From positions 21,474 through 85,473 of the forward strand of contig CAJJDD010000014.1 in the NCBI GenBank assembly GCA_905182895.1: a DNA stretch of 64,000 bases, written 5' to 3'. Position numbers and translations under genes: made by a program. The notes under the pieces were generated by a model. The model was not told the DNA's origin and searched no databases. It was given only the letters and a program-made list of their open reading frames with translations. Below, in pieces: positions 52,345-61,396 of the stretch (its first letter is position 1; every line of letters begins with the position of its first letter). The stretch is from Flavobacteriales bacterium UBA4466 (lineage in GTDB: Bacteria > Bacteroidota > Bacteroidia > Flavobacteriales_D > Sanyastnellaceae).

Positions 52345-53274
52345 ATGGATAGAACAGGTTTAGTCATAAAATCTACGGGGAAATGGTATAAAGTCCGCAT
52401 GGAAGATGGGGACGTAGTAGATGCCCAGATTCGCGGAAAATTTAGAATTCAAGGTCTAAAAACCACCAATCCACTCGCTGTAGGTGATCATGTGACTCTA
52501 GAAGAAGAGAAAGATGAAACATGGGTGATAAACACTATTCTGGAAAGAAAAAACTACATCATCCGTAAATCTGTAAATCTCTCGAAACAGTCGCACATCA
52601 TAGCTTCCAACATAGATCAGGCATTTTTATTCGTCACTGTAGCTCGTCCTCAAACCAGTTATGGTTTTATCGATAGATTTTTAGTCACCGCTGAAGCCTA
52701 TAAAATTCCCGTAGTTATTCTTATTAATAAAATGGATGATTATGATGAGTTTGAAATGGAAAAAGTGATAGAAATAGAGGATATCTATACTGGGATAGGT
52801 TACGAGGTTATGAAGATCTCGGCTTTGCAGGAGTCTAGCGTTGCAACGCTTAAAAACCGATTCACAGCCAAAGTAAGTATGCTAGGAGGGCACTCTGGCG
52901 CAGGAAAATCTACTTTGGTAAACGCCATTAGTCCTGGTTTAGATATAAAAGTTATGGAAGTTTCTGCCTCACATAACAAAGGACAACATACCACGACATT
53001 CGCAGAGATGCATGAGTTAGATGATGGTGGATTTATCATAGACACTCCTGGAATTAAGGGATTCGGAATAGTAGATATAGAAAAGGATGAACTTCATATG
53101 TTATTTCCAGAAATGATGGCTCTCTTTCCTGAGTGTAAATTCAATAACTGTAGGCATATAAATGAACCTAAATGCGCAGTGCTAAAAGCCCTAGAAGATG
53201 GGAATATAGAAGAGGTTCGGTACCGCAGCTATCTGGCTATGTATGAAGATGAACAATCTAGCTCTTACAGGTAA
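52345..53274 (+). CDS. rsgA: Ribosome small-subunit-dependent GTPase RsgA
   Basis: An intact 309-residue protein. An OB fold at residues 1-65 is followed by a circularly permuted GTPase: G4 NKMD at 128-131, G1 GHSGAGKST at 182-190 and G3 DTPG at 233-236. A zinc knuckle at the end uses Cys264, Cys269, His271 and Cys277 (FPECKFNNCRHINEPKC). RsgA checks and frees maturing 30S subunits. A perfect 14-bp form of the window's palindrome lies inside (residues 165-169, SVATL). Confidence 0.97.
   Translation: MDRTGLVIKSTGKWYKVRMEDGDVVDAQIRGKFRIQGLKTTNPLAVGDHVTLEEEKDETWVINTILERKNYIIRKSVNLSKQSHIIASNIDQAFLFVTVARPQTSYGFIDRFLVTAEAYKIPVVILINKMDDYDEFEMEKVIEIEDIYTGIGYEVMKISALQESSVATLKNRFTAKVSMLGGHSGAGKSTLVNAISPGLDIKVMEVSASHNKGQHTTTFAEMHELDDGGFIIDTPGIKGFGIVDIEKDELHMLFPEMMALFPECKFNNCRHINEPKCAVLKALEDGNIEEVRYRSYLAMYEDEQSSSYR
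52838..52849. repeat. Perfect GCGTTGCAACGC palindrome (copy 4)
   Basis: Within rsgA; flanking A and T make a 14-bp palindrome (52837-52850). Read as Val-Ala-Thr in the gene's frame, a frame different from that of the copies encoding Ala-Leu-Gln-Arg. Confidence 0.9.
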
Positions 53275-53335
53275 ATGTTCTTTGGTTTTCATTAATCAAG
53301 AATCGCCTTACCTTTAACCCACTTAAAAATCACTG

Positions 53336-55942
53336 ATGAATACTCTATTTAAGAAGGCACTGCCTCACCTTATAGCCATACTTAGTTTTTTATTAATCTC
53401 TGTAGCTTTCTACAGTCCAGCTATCTCTGGCAAGAAATTAAAACAGGGTGATATTAATCAGTGGAGAGGAATGTCTAAGGAGGTTTTAGACCACCGATAT
53501 GCCGAGGATGAAGAACCGCTATGGACCAATAGCATGTTTGGAGGAATGCCTGCTTATCAAATCAGTGTAAACGACTTAGGAAACTTAGTAAAGAGTGTAG
53601 ATAAAGTTTATAGGCTATGGCTCCCCTCACCTATCAGTACTTTATTTAAAGCCATGCTTGGTTTTTATATCCTGCTAATGTGCATGAAGGTTAGGCCTGC
53701 CGTAGGAGCCGCAGGAGCCATCAGTTTTGGGTTAAGCAGCTTTTTCATCTTGTACTTAGGAGCTGGACACGCCACCAAGATGAATGCCATTACGTACATA
53801 GCTCCTATGCTCGGTGGAATTCTATTTGCTTTTAGGCGCCATGCGCTCAAAGGGTCTTTAATCACCGCATTTTTTCTTTGTTTACACCTCGGAGCCAACC
53901 ACTTTCAGATGACGTATTACGCACTATTTTTACTTGGAATAGTGGGAATTGGCGAACTCATCAGGAAAGTAATAATGAAGGAGTCTACTGAAGTCCCTAA
54001 GATCGTAGGATTCTTACTTTTGGCTGGCGTTCTAGGGGCTTTACCTAACTACACGCTGCTTTCTACTACGGCTGAATATGGAGAATACTCTACAAGGGGC
54101 TCTTCCGAACTAACGCTGAAACCTCAGACTGAGGGATTAACTTCTACTACAGAGGAAGGATTAGGTAAGGATTACATTCTGGAATACAGCATGTCTAAAG
54201 CTGAGTGGCTAGGTGCTTATGTTCCGAACGTAAAGGGAGGGAAAACCAATCTTTTAGTAAACATTCCTGAAGCTAAAGCGGAACTTAGTAAAAGTGCTCA
54301 GCAATTTTTAGGTCAAAATCAAATTCTCAGTTACTGGGGAGAACAGCGGGGAACAGCGGGTGCGTTCTACTTCGGAGCGTTTATGTGTTTCTTAGCATTC
54401 TGTGGTCTTTTTCTCTTAAAGGATTCTATTCGATGGCCTTTACTCATAGTGGCGGTTATAGCCATTTTGGCTTCTTGGAAACTCGGTGATGTGCCTGATT
54501 TTTTTCTAAATAACGTTCCTCTATGGAATAAATTTAGAGATACCAAAATGATGCTCATGCTACTCATGATTATCATTCCTTTCTTAGGTACATTATTCCT
54601 AAATCAATATTTAGAAAATGCTGAACTAAGAGAGAAATCCAAGAAATTCTTCTATCTCGTAGGAGGAGCATTCGCCCTGTTCAACATCGTTCTTTTAACT
54701 TCCCCCGGTTCTGTTTTCGACTTCTTCTCTAGTGCAGAAAAAGAAGCCTTTCTCGGACTAAAGGAGAGTAAAGAAGGAAAGGAAATGCTGAACCAAATAG
54801 TAAAAGGCAGGCAAGGAATATTCACAGCAGACGTAATGAGGAGCTTTATCATTTTCATTCTAGGCTTAGGCGTTCTGCTGGCAGTAACTTTCCAGAGTAA
54901 AATGGCTCAATACGCTGCTTATGCGCTTGGATTTGTTTTTATTGTAGACATGTGGTCAGTGGATCACAGGTATTTCGATATTAAAGAAGGCTTTCAATCT
55001 GCAAGACAAAACAGCGTTCCTTTTCCAGCCCAAAAAGTAGAAAGGCAGATTCTAGCGAAAGAGAAATCAGGGGTTTCTGAATTTGACAGCAAACTGAAAA
55101 CTGCGACCAATCTTTACAAAGAAAAAACGGGTGACACGCGTTCAAATGACTCGAAAAAACTTCAACGCCAGCTCGAAGTACTCAACCAGAATACGAACTT
55201 CAGAGTATTAAATCTAGGCAACCCCTGGAGTGATGCCAGAACATCTTATTACCATAAATCTATAGGTGGTTATCACGGAGCCAAACTGAAGATTTACCAA
55301 GAATTGGTCGATTTTAATCTAGGTAGTGAAACTAAAGAGATTCTAAATCAACTACAAACTTCTGGAAGAATTACTGGAGAATTTCCTATGCTGAGCATGT
55401 TAAACACCAAGTATATGATAGGAAATCCTGAAGGTGAAGTGATTCCATTTAATGGCGGTTTAGGGAATGCTTGGTTTATAAACGAGATAAAAACAGTAGC
55501 AGATACAGATGCTGAAATGAATGCTATGTCAGGTTTAAACCCTGACAGTACAGCGGTCATTCAAAGCAAATTTACCGATGGATTAAGCACTAATTATAGC
55601 AGTACTGGAAGCATCGAGCTAATCCATTATCAGCCAAATAAATTAACCTACACTACGAATAACAGTGAAGCTGCCTTCGCTGTGTTTTCTGAAATTTATT
55701 ACCCCGCTGGCTGGAACGCCTACATAGATGGAAAGCTCTCTGAGCATGTAAAAGCGAATTACATTTTAAGAGGATTGAATATTCCAGCAGGAGCTAAAGA
55801 AGTGGTGTTCAAATTTGAACCTCAAACCTATTATACCGCTAAGACTATATCTACAATGGGGAGTTTACTGCTACTTCTTCTCTGTTTAGGAATGCTGGCG
55901 CAATGGGGAAAAGGAGTATTAGCCGAAACGAAGAAGGCATAA
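53336..55942 (+). CDS. YfhO family membrane protein
   Basis: An intact 868-residue protein. MNTLFKKALPHLIAILSFLL starts the first helix; AFYSPAISGKKLKQGDINQW, EPLWTNSMFGGMPAYQI and LYLGAGHATKMNAITYIAPM are hallmarks of Bacteroidota YfhO proteins. About 12 membrane helices span residues 10-560; the C-terminal part (from ~580) is outside, with NTKYMIGNPEG and YPAGWNAYIDGKL. Gram-positive YfhO acts in glycosylation of lipoteichoic acid; the Bacteroidota role is unknown, though the layout suggests a GT-C glycosyltransferase. It is one of the longest unbroken genes here. Confidence 0.9.
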   Translation: MNTLFKKALPHLIAILSFLLISVAFYSPAISGKKLKQGDINQWRGMSKEVLDHRYAEDEEPLWTNSMFGGMPAYQISVNDLGNLVKSVDKVYRLWLPSPISTLFKAMLGFYILLMCMKVRPAVGAAGAISFGLSSFFILYLGAGHATKMNAITYIAPMLGGILFAFRRHALKGSLITAFFLCLHLGANHFQMTYYALFLLGIVGIGELIRKVIMKESTEVPKIVGFLLLAGVLGALPNYTLLSTTAEYGEYSTRGSSELTLKPQTEGLTSTTEEGLGKDYILEYSMSKAEWLGAYVPNVKGGKTNLLVNIPEAKAELSKSAQQFLGQNQILSYWGEQRGTAGAFYFGAFMCFLAFCGLFLLKDSIRWPLLIVAVIAILASWKLGDVPDFFLNNVPLWNKFRDTKMMLMLLMIIIPFLGTLFLNQYLENAELREKSKKFFYLVGGAFALFNIVLLTSPGSVFDFFSSAEKEAFLGLKESKEGKEMLNQIVKGRQGIFTADVMRSFIIFILGLGVLLAVTFQSKMAQYAAYALGFVFIVDMWSVDHRYFDIKEGFQSARQNSVPFPAQKVERQILAKEKSGVSEFDSKLKTATNLYKEKTGDTRSNDSKKLQRQLEVLNQNTNFRVLNLGNPWSDARTSYYHKSIGGYHGAKLKIYQELVDFNLGSETKEILNQLQTSGRITGEFPMLSMLNTKYMIGNPEGEVIPFNGGLGNAWFINEIKTVADTDAEMNAMSGLNPDSTAVIQSKFTDGLSTNYSSTGSIELIHYQPNKLTYTTNNSEAAFAVFSEIYYPAGWNAYIDGKLSEHVKANYILRGLNIPAGAKEVVFKFEPQTYYTAKTISTMGSLLLLLLCLGMLAQWGKGVLAETKKA

Positions 55943-55971
55943 AAAAACCCCATAGAACTAAATCTAGGGGG
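55941..55971 (-). terminator. Terminator after the DUF4783 gene
   Basis: On the minus strand CCCCCTAGA-TTTAGT-TCTATGGGG is followed by seven T residues; it overlaps the end of the convergent yfhO-like gene. Confidence 0.7.
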
Positions 55972-55998
55972 TGGGCAATAGTTAAATTATTTTTTTTG

Positions 55999-56377
55999 CT
56001 ATTCTATTTTTAGTTGGCTTACTTTAAACGCACTGCCAGACTTCTCTATAAATATAGTTACTCTATATGTGCCAGTGCTGGTAACAAGCTCACCTATTCT
56101 GTACACCTCATTGGCTCCACTAGAACCCCGATGAATTTCTGAAAAACTTGACGGTTTATGAGCTGAAAAGAATTCTGATAGTTTAACCTTCACCTGAGGT
56201 TTGTTGCAGAAATCTTCAAAATCGAAGACTGTTAAGTCCACTTCATTCATTAATTGAGCCTCTATTAAAGATACATTCCCAGCCTGTAAACCAGATATCA
56301 CCTCTAGTTAAAGTCTCTTCCTGAGAAAACGCAGAAAAAGCTGCTAAGCTGGCCGCGAATAATAACACACTTTTCAT
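55999..56377 (-). CDS. DUF4783 family secreted protein (one frameshift)
   Basis: Start is the ATG at 56377: MKSVLLFAASLAAFSAFSQE, a signal peptide. After a break near 56300 the rest reads ISGLQAGNVSLIEAQLMNEV, DLTVFDFEDFCNKPQVKVKL, SEFFSAHKPSSFSEIHRGSS. I place it in DUF4783, small NTF2-like exported proteins of Bacteroidota (about 125 residues) whose role is unknown. Alone on the minus strand with its own terminator. Confidence 0.7.
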
Positions 56378-56458
56378 TTTACTTTGATTTAATCTTCTCG
56401 TCCAATTTACTACAATTTTGGTTACTCTATGTTGGACGAAAAATAACAAAAGGTCATC

Positions 56459-58105
56459 TTAAGGAAATACTATTTTTATGGCCCTGCTCTCCTCCGAATT
56501 AGAAAATGAAAGAATATAAACTCCTGAATGTTCACTCACCACATGCTCAGTGGCTTCATTTTCATAAAGCAACCTCCCCATAACATCATAGAGATTTACT
56601 TTAGTAATCATCTCTGACTTGATAGATAAAACTCCCGAAGACAGTTTAACTTCTGTTAAGCTGTTTGCTTGCTCATCTAGATTATCTATCGCATAAGTGA
56701 ATTCCTCTGAATAAGAGGTCACACACCCAAACTCATTTACCACTTCTAGTGAAACTGTATATTCTCCTTCAGTTTTAAGGAGCATAGAACCTATGTTTTC
56801 TTCTGAGATTAGAAGTCCATTTAAATACCACGAAGTATCAAATAAAGTTAGAACGGAATATTCTAAAACATTCTGTTCTAGGCTTACATCCCATGCCACA
56901 TCTGGACTGGGAGATGCTTGAACAATAATGCTACTTGATTCGCTGGCCGCTCCTACTTCATTATAAATAAATGCGGTAATAATCGCTGATTGACCTGTAA
57001 TTTGAACAGCTATTTCTTCATCAGAAGTCTCTTGATAGTCTCCTCCTTCTATTTCCCAACAGACGCTTTCTCCTTCAGCTAACTCTACAGAATAAGTATA
57101 ATTTTGTCCTTCACATATAAATTCTGACCCAGAAATAGCTAATTCCTGAGGTCTAATTAGTTCAAAACAGAACTCTTCTACACTACTAAAGAGCTCTTCC
57201 CAGAAATCATTTGGGGGACCTATCCAATTGCCATTTAAAGTACCGTGAGGTTCATGACCTTCTCCCTCTGCAATAATTAATTCTGAGGAAAAACCTTGAT
57301 TCTGTAATCTTTCATGGATTAATGAGCTGCCATAAACATCGGGCAAAGTGAAAAACTGAAACGGAGGGCCTGACTCGAATGGCACTATAGGGTCATCAGT
57401 GCCATGAGCTAAAAGAGTATTTACATCACTATTCACCCAAGTAGTATCTCCTATAGCTCCCCATAACCCTATTATACCTAAAGGATTTACTTCATGCTGA
57501 AAATTATTACCAGAACAATCAATACATCCTAAATCAGGCGCTAAAAACTGGTCAAAACTAGATTCGGGTCGTTCTTCTTCTTCCATAAACGCCAAGTGAA
57601 GTGCTATGAGTGCTCCTGCGCTGCTCCCTCCTACGAAAATCTTAGTGGTATCTATTCCATACACCTCATGATTTTCCACTAAGAATCTATAAGCTGCTCT
57701 TCCATCTTGTAATCCTCTATAGACAGCTCTTTCAGAGCTGGCAGCATCCAAAGGGTTGAATCCTTTTCTATACCCCATGGTAGCAGTTACAAATCCCCGC
57801 CTAGCAAAACTGTCACATAGGGCTACCATATCATCTGCTTGCTTATCTCCTAGGGCAAATGCACCAGAATGTGCCCAAAGCATGCATGGCCTTTTTTCAA
57901 TCGGGTCAAGCAATGGTTGGTAAACGTCCATCAATAGTGTTTCATTAAAATAAGGAAAATTCCACTGAGGAGCTTGTCCGTATTCAACATCTGTCTGCAC
58001 ATCAATCACATTTAAAATTGGTGAAATATACCTAGAGGTATCACATTGCGCGTTACTCTGCCAAGAGAGAAGTATTAAAACTAAAAGGATAATCACTCGA
58101 TTCAT
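56459..58105 (-). CDS. Secreted alpha/beta hydrolase (carboxylesterase-like) with T9SS tail
   Basis: An intact protein of about 548 residues from the ATG at 58105 (MNRVIILLVLILLSWQSNAQ, signal peptide). The hydrolase domain has the oxyanion loop WAHSGAFALGDK, the nucleophile elbow GGSSAGA, and a later DDPIVPFESG and GHEPHG giving the Asp and His of the triad. Residues about 320-465 carry two PKD-like modules (GSEFICEGQNYTYSV, DVVNEFGCV-like EVVNEFGCVTSY), and the end is a T9SS type A tail (KVNLYDVMGRLLYENEA, GVYILSFSNSEESRAIKIVF). It would act outside the cell on an ester or xylan-like acetyl group; the substrate is unknown. Confidence 0.87.
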   Translation of the reverse strand: MNRVIILLVLILLSWQSNAQCDTSRYISPILNVIDVQTDVEYGQAPQWNFPYFNETLLMDVYQPLLDPIEKRPCMLWAHSGAFALGDKQADDMVALCDSFARRGFVTATMGYRKGFNPLDAASSERAVYRGLQDGRAAYRFLVENHEVYGIDTTKIFVGGSSAGALIALHLAFMEEEERPESSFDQFLAPDLGCIDCSGNNFQHEVNPLGIIGLWGAIGDTTWVNSDVNTLLAHGTDDPIVPFESGPPFQFFTLPDVYGSSLIHERLQNQGFSSELIIAEGEGHEPHGTLNGNWIGPPNDFWEELFSSVEEFCFELIRPQELAISGSEFICEGQNYTYSVELAEGESVCWEIEGGDYQETSDEEIAVQITGQSAIITAFIYNEVGAASESSSIIVQASPSPDVAWDVSLEQNVLEYSVLTLFDTSWYLNGLLISEENIGSMLLKTEGEYTVSLEVVNEFGCVTSYSEEFTYAIDNLDEQANSLTEVKLSSGVLSIKSEMITKVNLYDVMGRLLYENEATEHVVSEHSGVYILSFSNSEESRAIKIVFP

Positions 58106-58161
58106 ATCCCAAAAATAGAGCATTAATAATTGAGATTAAAACGAACAAGCCTAATCTTGTT

Positions 58162-59577
58162 TTAAAACCACTTGATGAATGCTTTCACTATCAATTGTTT
58201 CCATTTTTTATCATAAGGAGGATAAATCAATTTGGCGGAAGTAAACCCTGTGCGCTGTCTAAGTTCGGCTCTTTGGTTGGTGAATTCTAAGAAACCAAAT
58301 TTACCGTGGGCTTTTCCTACCCCACTATTTCCATGACCTCCGAAAGGTAGGTTTGGCTGAGCGAATTGGATCGTTGTATCATTGACACACGTGGTTCCAG
58401 CTTGGATTCTAGCTAAAAACTTCTTCTGGTTCTTTCTGCTTTTAGAAAAAATATAAGCCGAAAGAGGTATGGGCTTCTCTTGGAGATCAGAGATAACTTG
58501 GTCTAAATCCGAATACGCTGTTAAAACCACCACTGGGGCGAATATCTCTTCGTTTCTAAGCTTACATTCTTTAGGAACATTAACCATAACAGTAGGACTA
58601 ATCCATCTATTGGCATCATCCATTTCACCACCAAAAACAGCTTTAGCTCCTTTACCCAAAGCTTCTGTCACCATTTCCTTTACATTAGAAAAGTGTTGGT
58701 CGTTTACCAGGACAGACATGGCATCACCTTGCTTATAACCGTTTGGGTATAGCTTTTTCTCTGCTCTATGCAGCGCGTCTACTAGCTTCTCTTTTACTGA
58801 TTCGTGGACGTACATTTCATTCACCGAAACACAGGTTTGAGCAGAGTTCATGGCTTTGGCCCACAGAATTTTTTCTGCTGCATCTTTTAAATCAGCTGTT
58901 TCATCTATAACCGCTGGATTCATTCCTCCTAATTCTAAGGTGACAGAAGTTAAATGCTCCGCTGCAGCTTTCATTACTATTTTTCCTACCTGTGGGCTGC
59001 CTGTAAAAAAAATGTGGTTAAATGGTTTTTTAAGTAACTCCTGAGAAACGGTGTAATCTCCTAGAAAAACAGCTAACTCCTCTGGTTTAAAAACTTCTTC
59101 TGCCATTTTTTTTAACAAGCCGGAGGTGTGAGGAGTGTTTTCACTGGGTTTTAACATTACTGTGCATCCCGCAGCTATGGCAGAAATTGCAGGTTCTAAT
59201 GCCAACATGAATGGATAATTCCACGGAGAAATCACTAGACTTACTCCCTTTGGCTCCTTTCTTATTTTACTGGAAGTGAACAAATAACCCAAGCCACCTT
59301 GAGCAGAATCATCCGAAGCCCAGTTTTCCATGTTTTGCAACGCATGCCTTATAGCCGAGACTGTAGGAAATATTTCTGAAATTCTAGTCTCGAAGTATGG
59401 TTTCTTAAAATCAGCATGAATGGCCGTACAAATTTCATCTTCATGAGATAAAATCCACTTTTTAAGTTTCTTAAGCTTGGATTTACGCGCAGAAAGAGGC
59501 GCAGATTTCAGGTGATTGAGGAAATATTCGCGTTGCAACGCAAAAACTTCAGAGACTTGATTTTTTAAAGCTTCCAT
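58162..59577 (-). CDS. Aldehyde dehydrogenase, class 3/fatty-aldehyde type
   Basis: An intact 471-residue protein. PWNYPFMLALEPAISAIAAG holds the oxyanion Asn, FFTGSPQVGKIVM the NAD-binding loop, TLELGGMNPAVID the general base Glu, and AMNSAQTCVSVNEMYV the nucleophile Cys. LPFGGHGNSGVGKAHGKFGF near the end and the short total length are typical of the ALDH3 group, which oxidises fatty and aromatic aldehydes. A hydrophobic, basic end (KKWKQLIVKAFIKWF) may bind membrane. It is divergent from the acyl-CoA dehydrogenase gene. Confidence 0.93.
   Translation of the reverse strand: MEALKNQVSEVFALQREYFLNHLKSAPLSARKSKLKKLKKWILSHEDEICTAIHADFKKPYFETRISEIFPTVSAIRHALQNMENWASDDSAQGGLGYLFTSSKIRKEPKGVSLVISPWNYPFMLALEPAISAIAAGCTVMLKPSENTPHTSGLLKKMAEEVFKPEELAVFLGDYTVSQELLKKPFNHIFFTGSPQVGKIVMKAAAEHLTSVTLELGGMNPAVIDETADLKDAAEKILWAKAMNSAQTCVSVNEMYVHESVKEKLVDALHRAEKKLYPNGYKQGDAMSVLVNDQHFSNVKEMVTEALGKGAKAVFGGEMDDANRWISPTVMVNVPKECKLRNEEIFAPVVVLTAYSDLDQVISDLQEKPIPLSAYIFSKSRKNQKKFLARIQAGTTCVNDTTIQFAQPNLPFGGHGNSGVGKAHGKFGFLEFTNQRAELRQRTGFTSAKLIYPPYDKKWKQLIVKAFIKWF
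59334..59345. repeat. Partial palindrome with TTGCAACGC
   Basis: Only the TTGCAACGC nonamer (59336-59344) is kept; in the aldehyde dehydrogenase gene, 185 bp from perfect copy 5. Confidence 0.55.
59530..59541. repeat. Perfect GCGTTGCAACGC palindrome (copy 5)
   Basis: Near the start of the aldehyde dehydrogenase gene, read as Ala-Leu-Gln-Arg on the minus strand. Confidence 0.9.
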
Positions 59578-59626
59578 CGTGATACCAAATCTAGAGTTTT
59601 GAAATCAATTTACATACTGAAAGTGT

Positions 59627-59634
59627 TAAATTTG
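59627..59634 (+). promoter_or_regulatory. -7 promoter element before the acyl-CoA dehydrogenase gene
   Basis: TAAATTTG matches TAnnTTTG, followed by CG as in several other promoters here; 43 bases before the ATG. Confidence 0.45.
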
Positions 59635-59677
59635 CGTATCGTAAACAAATCGGCTAAAGCTGAGAAAACAAAAGAAA

Positions 59678-60857
59678 ATGCGTACAGACCAATATAACGG
59701 ACACGATTATTTTAATATGGATGACCTGCTTAGTGAAGAGCACAAACTGGTAAGAGATTCTGCCAGAGCTTGGATTAAGAAAGAGGTTTCTCCAATTATA
59801 GAAGATGCTTTCGAAAAAGGAAAATTCCCTAGACACTTAATCAAAGGGTTAGGAGAAATAGGTGGTTTTGGCCCTTACATTCCTGAGCAGTATGGCGGAC
59901 CAGGACTAGATCAAATTTCTTATGGTTTGTTAATGCAGGAGCTAGAAAGATGTGATTCAGGATTGCGCTCGACTTCATCTGTACAGAGTTCTTTGGTGAT
60001 GTATCCTATATGGAAATATGGAAATGAAGAGCAGCGTATGAAGTATCTTCCTAAGCTAGCTACTGGAGAATTCGTAGGATGTTTTGGACTTACAGAGCCT
60101 GACCATGGATCTGATCCTGGCGGAATGACTACCAACTTTAAAGACATGGGTGACCATTATCTTTTGAATGGTGCTAAGATGTGGATTTCAAATGCTCCTT
60201 TTGCAGATATAGCTGTGGTATGGGCTAAGAATGAAGCTGGTAGAATTCATGGATTAATAGTAGAAAGAGGAATGGAAGGTTTCACTACTCCTACTACTCA
60301 TGGAAAATGGAGCTTGAGAGCTAGTGATACTGGTGAGCTTGTTTTCGATAATGTAAAAGTGCCTAAAGAAAACTTACTTCCTAATAAATCTGGTCTTGGA
60401 GCTCCCCTGGGATGCTTGGATTCTGCTAGATATGGAATAGCTTGGGGTGCTATAGGTGCGGCTTTGGACTGTTATGATTCTGCCCTTAGATATTCTAAAG
60501 AGAGAACTCAGTTTGGAAGGCCTATTGGAGGATTTCAACTTCAGCAGAAGAAACTAGCTGAAATGATTACTGAAATCACTAAAGCACAGTTACTGACTTT
60601 CAGGTTAGGTCAACTGAAGAAATGAGGACAGAGCCACTTCTGCTCAGATTTCAATGGCTAAAAGAAATAATGTAGATATGGCTATTCATATCGCTAGAGA
60701 AGCTAGACAAATTCACGGTGCTATGGGGATCACTAATGAATACCCTATAATGAGGCACATGATGAACCTAGAATCTGTAATTACTTATGAAGGGACACAT
60801 GATGTTCACTTACTTATTACTGGTATGGATATTACAGGAGAGAACGCTTTTAAGTAG
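59678..60857 (+). CDS. Acyl-CoA dehydrogenase, glutaryl-CoA dehydrogenase-like (frameshifted)
   Basis: FAD enzyme of about 392 residues. FGPYIPEQYGGPGLDQISYG and CFGLTEPDHGSDPGGMTT are flavin and substrate loops; RYGIAWGAIGAALDCYDSAL and RTQFGRPIGGFQLQQKKLAE belong to the C-terminal helical domain. A break near 60620 is followed by IAREARQIHGAMGITNEYPI and VITYEGTHDVHLLITG, where the Glu of YEGT is the catalytic base in glutaryl- and short-chain enzymes. The YEGTHD[IV]H-x-LI-x-G ending and STSSVQSSL favour glutaryl-CoA dehydrogenase (lysine/tryptophan breakdown), but other acyl chains remain possible. Confidence 0.9.
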
Positions 60858-60879
60858 GCTTATCTAAACGATGAATTTT

Positions 60880-60911
60880 AAGCCCTGTCAATTTTTTTGA
60901 TGGGGCTTTTT
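60880..60911 (+). terminator. Terminator after the acyl-CoA dehydrogenase gene
   Basis: AAGCCCtGTCA pairs with TGAtGGGGCTT (imperfect) across a T-rich loop and is followed by five T residues; it overlaps the end of the convergent small gene. Confidence 0.75.
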
Positions 60912-61284
60912 AGTTCATGTACTCTTGCCACATGATGAGCTTGTATTTGGTTTTCCCAGCAGACTGAAATTCTAAAAAGCCAAATTCAAAAATAAATTTA
61001 TACTCCTCTCCTTTACTGTTTTTCCAGGAGTGGGTGGTGAATCTGGGATTAAACCCCTCAGCGGTTAGAGTGGCAGCTCTAGTAGATGCAAAACCTGCCA
61101 GGTTATATTTCTTCATTATTTTTCTGTTCACTTGAAGCGCTTTCTTAACCTTTTGGTAGAAGGGTTCTCTGCTGATGTTTAGCATATATTGAAAAGCGGA
61201 GCGGCAGTGTGCATTACAGAATTTTTTGTCACTTCGCCCTTCGGTAATTTCAGCGTTGCAATAGTTACATCTCCTCTTAGTCAT
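60910..61284 (-). CDS. Conserved Bacteroidota zinc-ribbon protein
   Basis: An intact 124-residue protein. MTKRRCNYCNAEITEGRSDK with KKFCNAHCRSAFQY has a C-x2-C..C-x3-C pattern at residues 6, 9, 22 and 26, a probable zinc ribbon. The rest is one helix (VKKALQVNRKIMKKYN) and a beta region (FNPRFTTHSWKNSKGEEYKF, then EFGFLEF) ending KLIMWQEYMN. I recognise it as a common but uncharacterised family of this phylum. Divergent from the recombinase gene. A half copy of the palindrome lies near its start. Confidence 0.75.
   Translation of the reverse strand: MTKRRCNYCNAEITEGRSDKKFCNAHCRSAFQYMLNISREPFYQKVKKALQVNRKIMKKYNLAGFASTRAATLTAEGFNPRFTTHSWKNSKGEEYKFIFEFGFLEFQSAGKTKYKLIMWQEYMN
61253..61262. repeat. 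Half-palindrome GCGTTGCAAT
   Basis: Carries the GCGTTGCAA nonamer inside the zinc-ribbon coding region, where it encodes part of Cys-Asn-Ala, a third reading frame of the motif. Confidence 0.6.
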
Positions 61285-61316
61285 TTTACAAATGCTTATA
61301 ATCGTTTAAAGTACAT

Positions 61317-61330
61317 AATATACGTATATT
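61317..61330. repeat. 14-bp perfect palindrome between divergent genes
   Basis: AATATACGTATATT is a perfect inverted repeat in the 112-bp gap between the zinc-ribbon gene and the recombinase gene. It could be an operator for either gene. Confidence 0.5.
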
Positions 61331-61396
61331 CTACGGTTAATTAAATGATTTATACTTTGTTTAATTGTTATTAGCTAGAGAATTAACTCCCTACAA

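Noticed and set aside
54336..54362. Short tandem repeat GGGGAACAGC in the YfhO gene
   Set aside because: It encodes part of a normal YWGEQRGTAG segment in an unbroken conserved frame; chance similarity.
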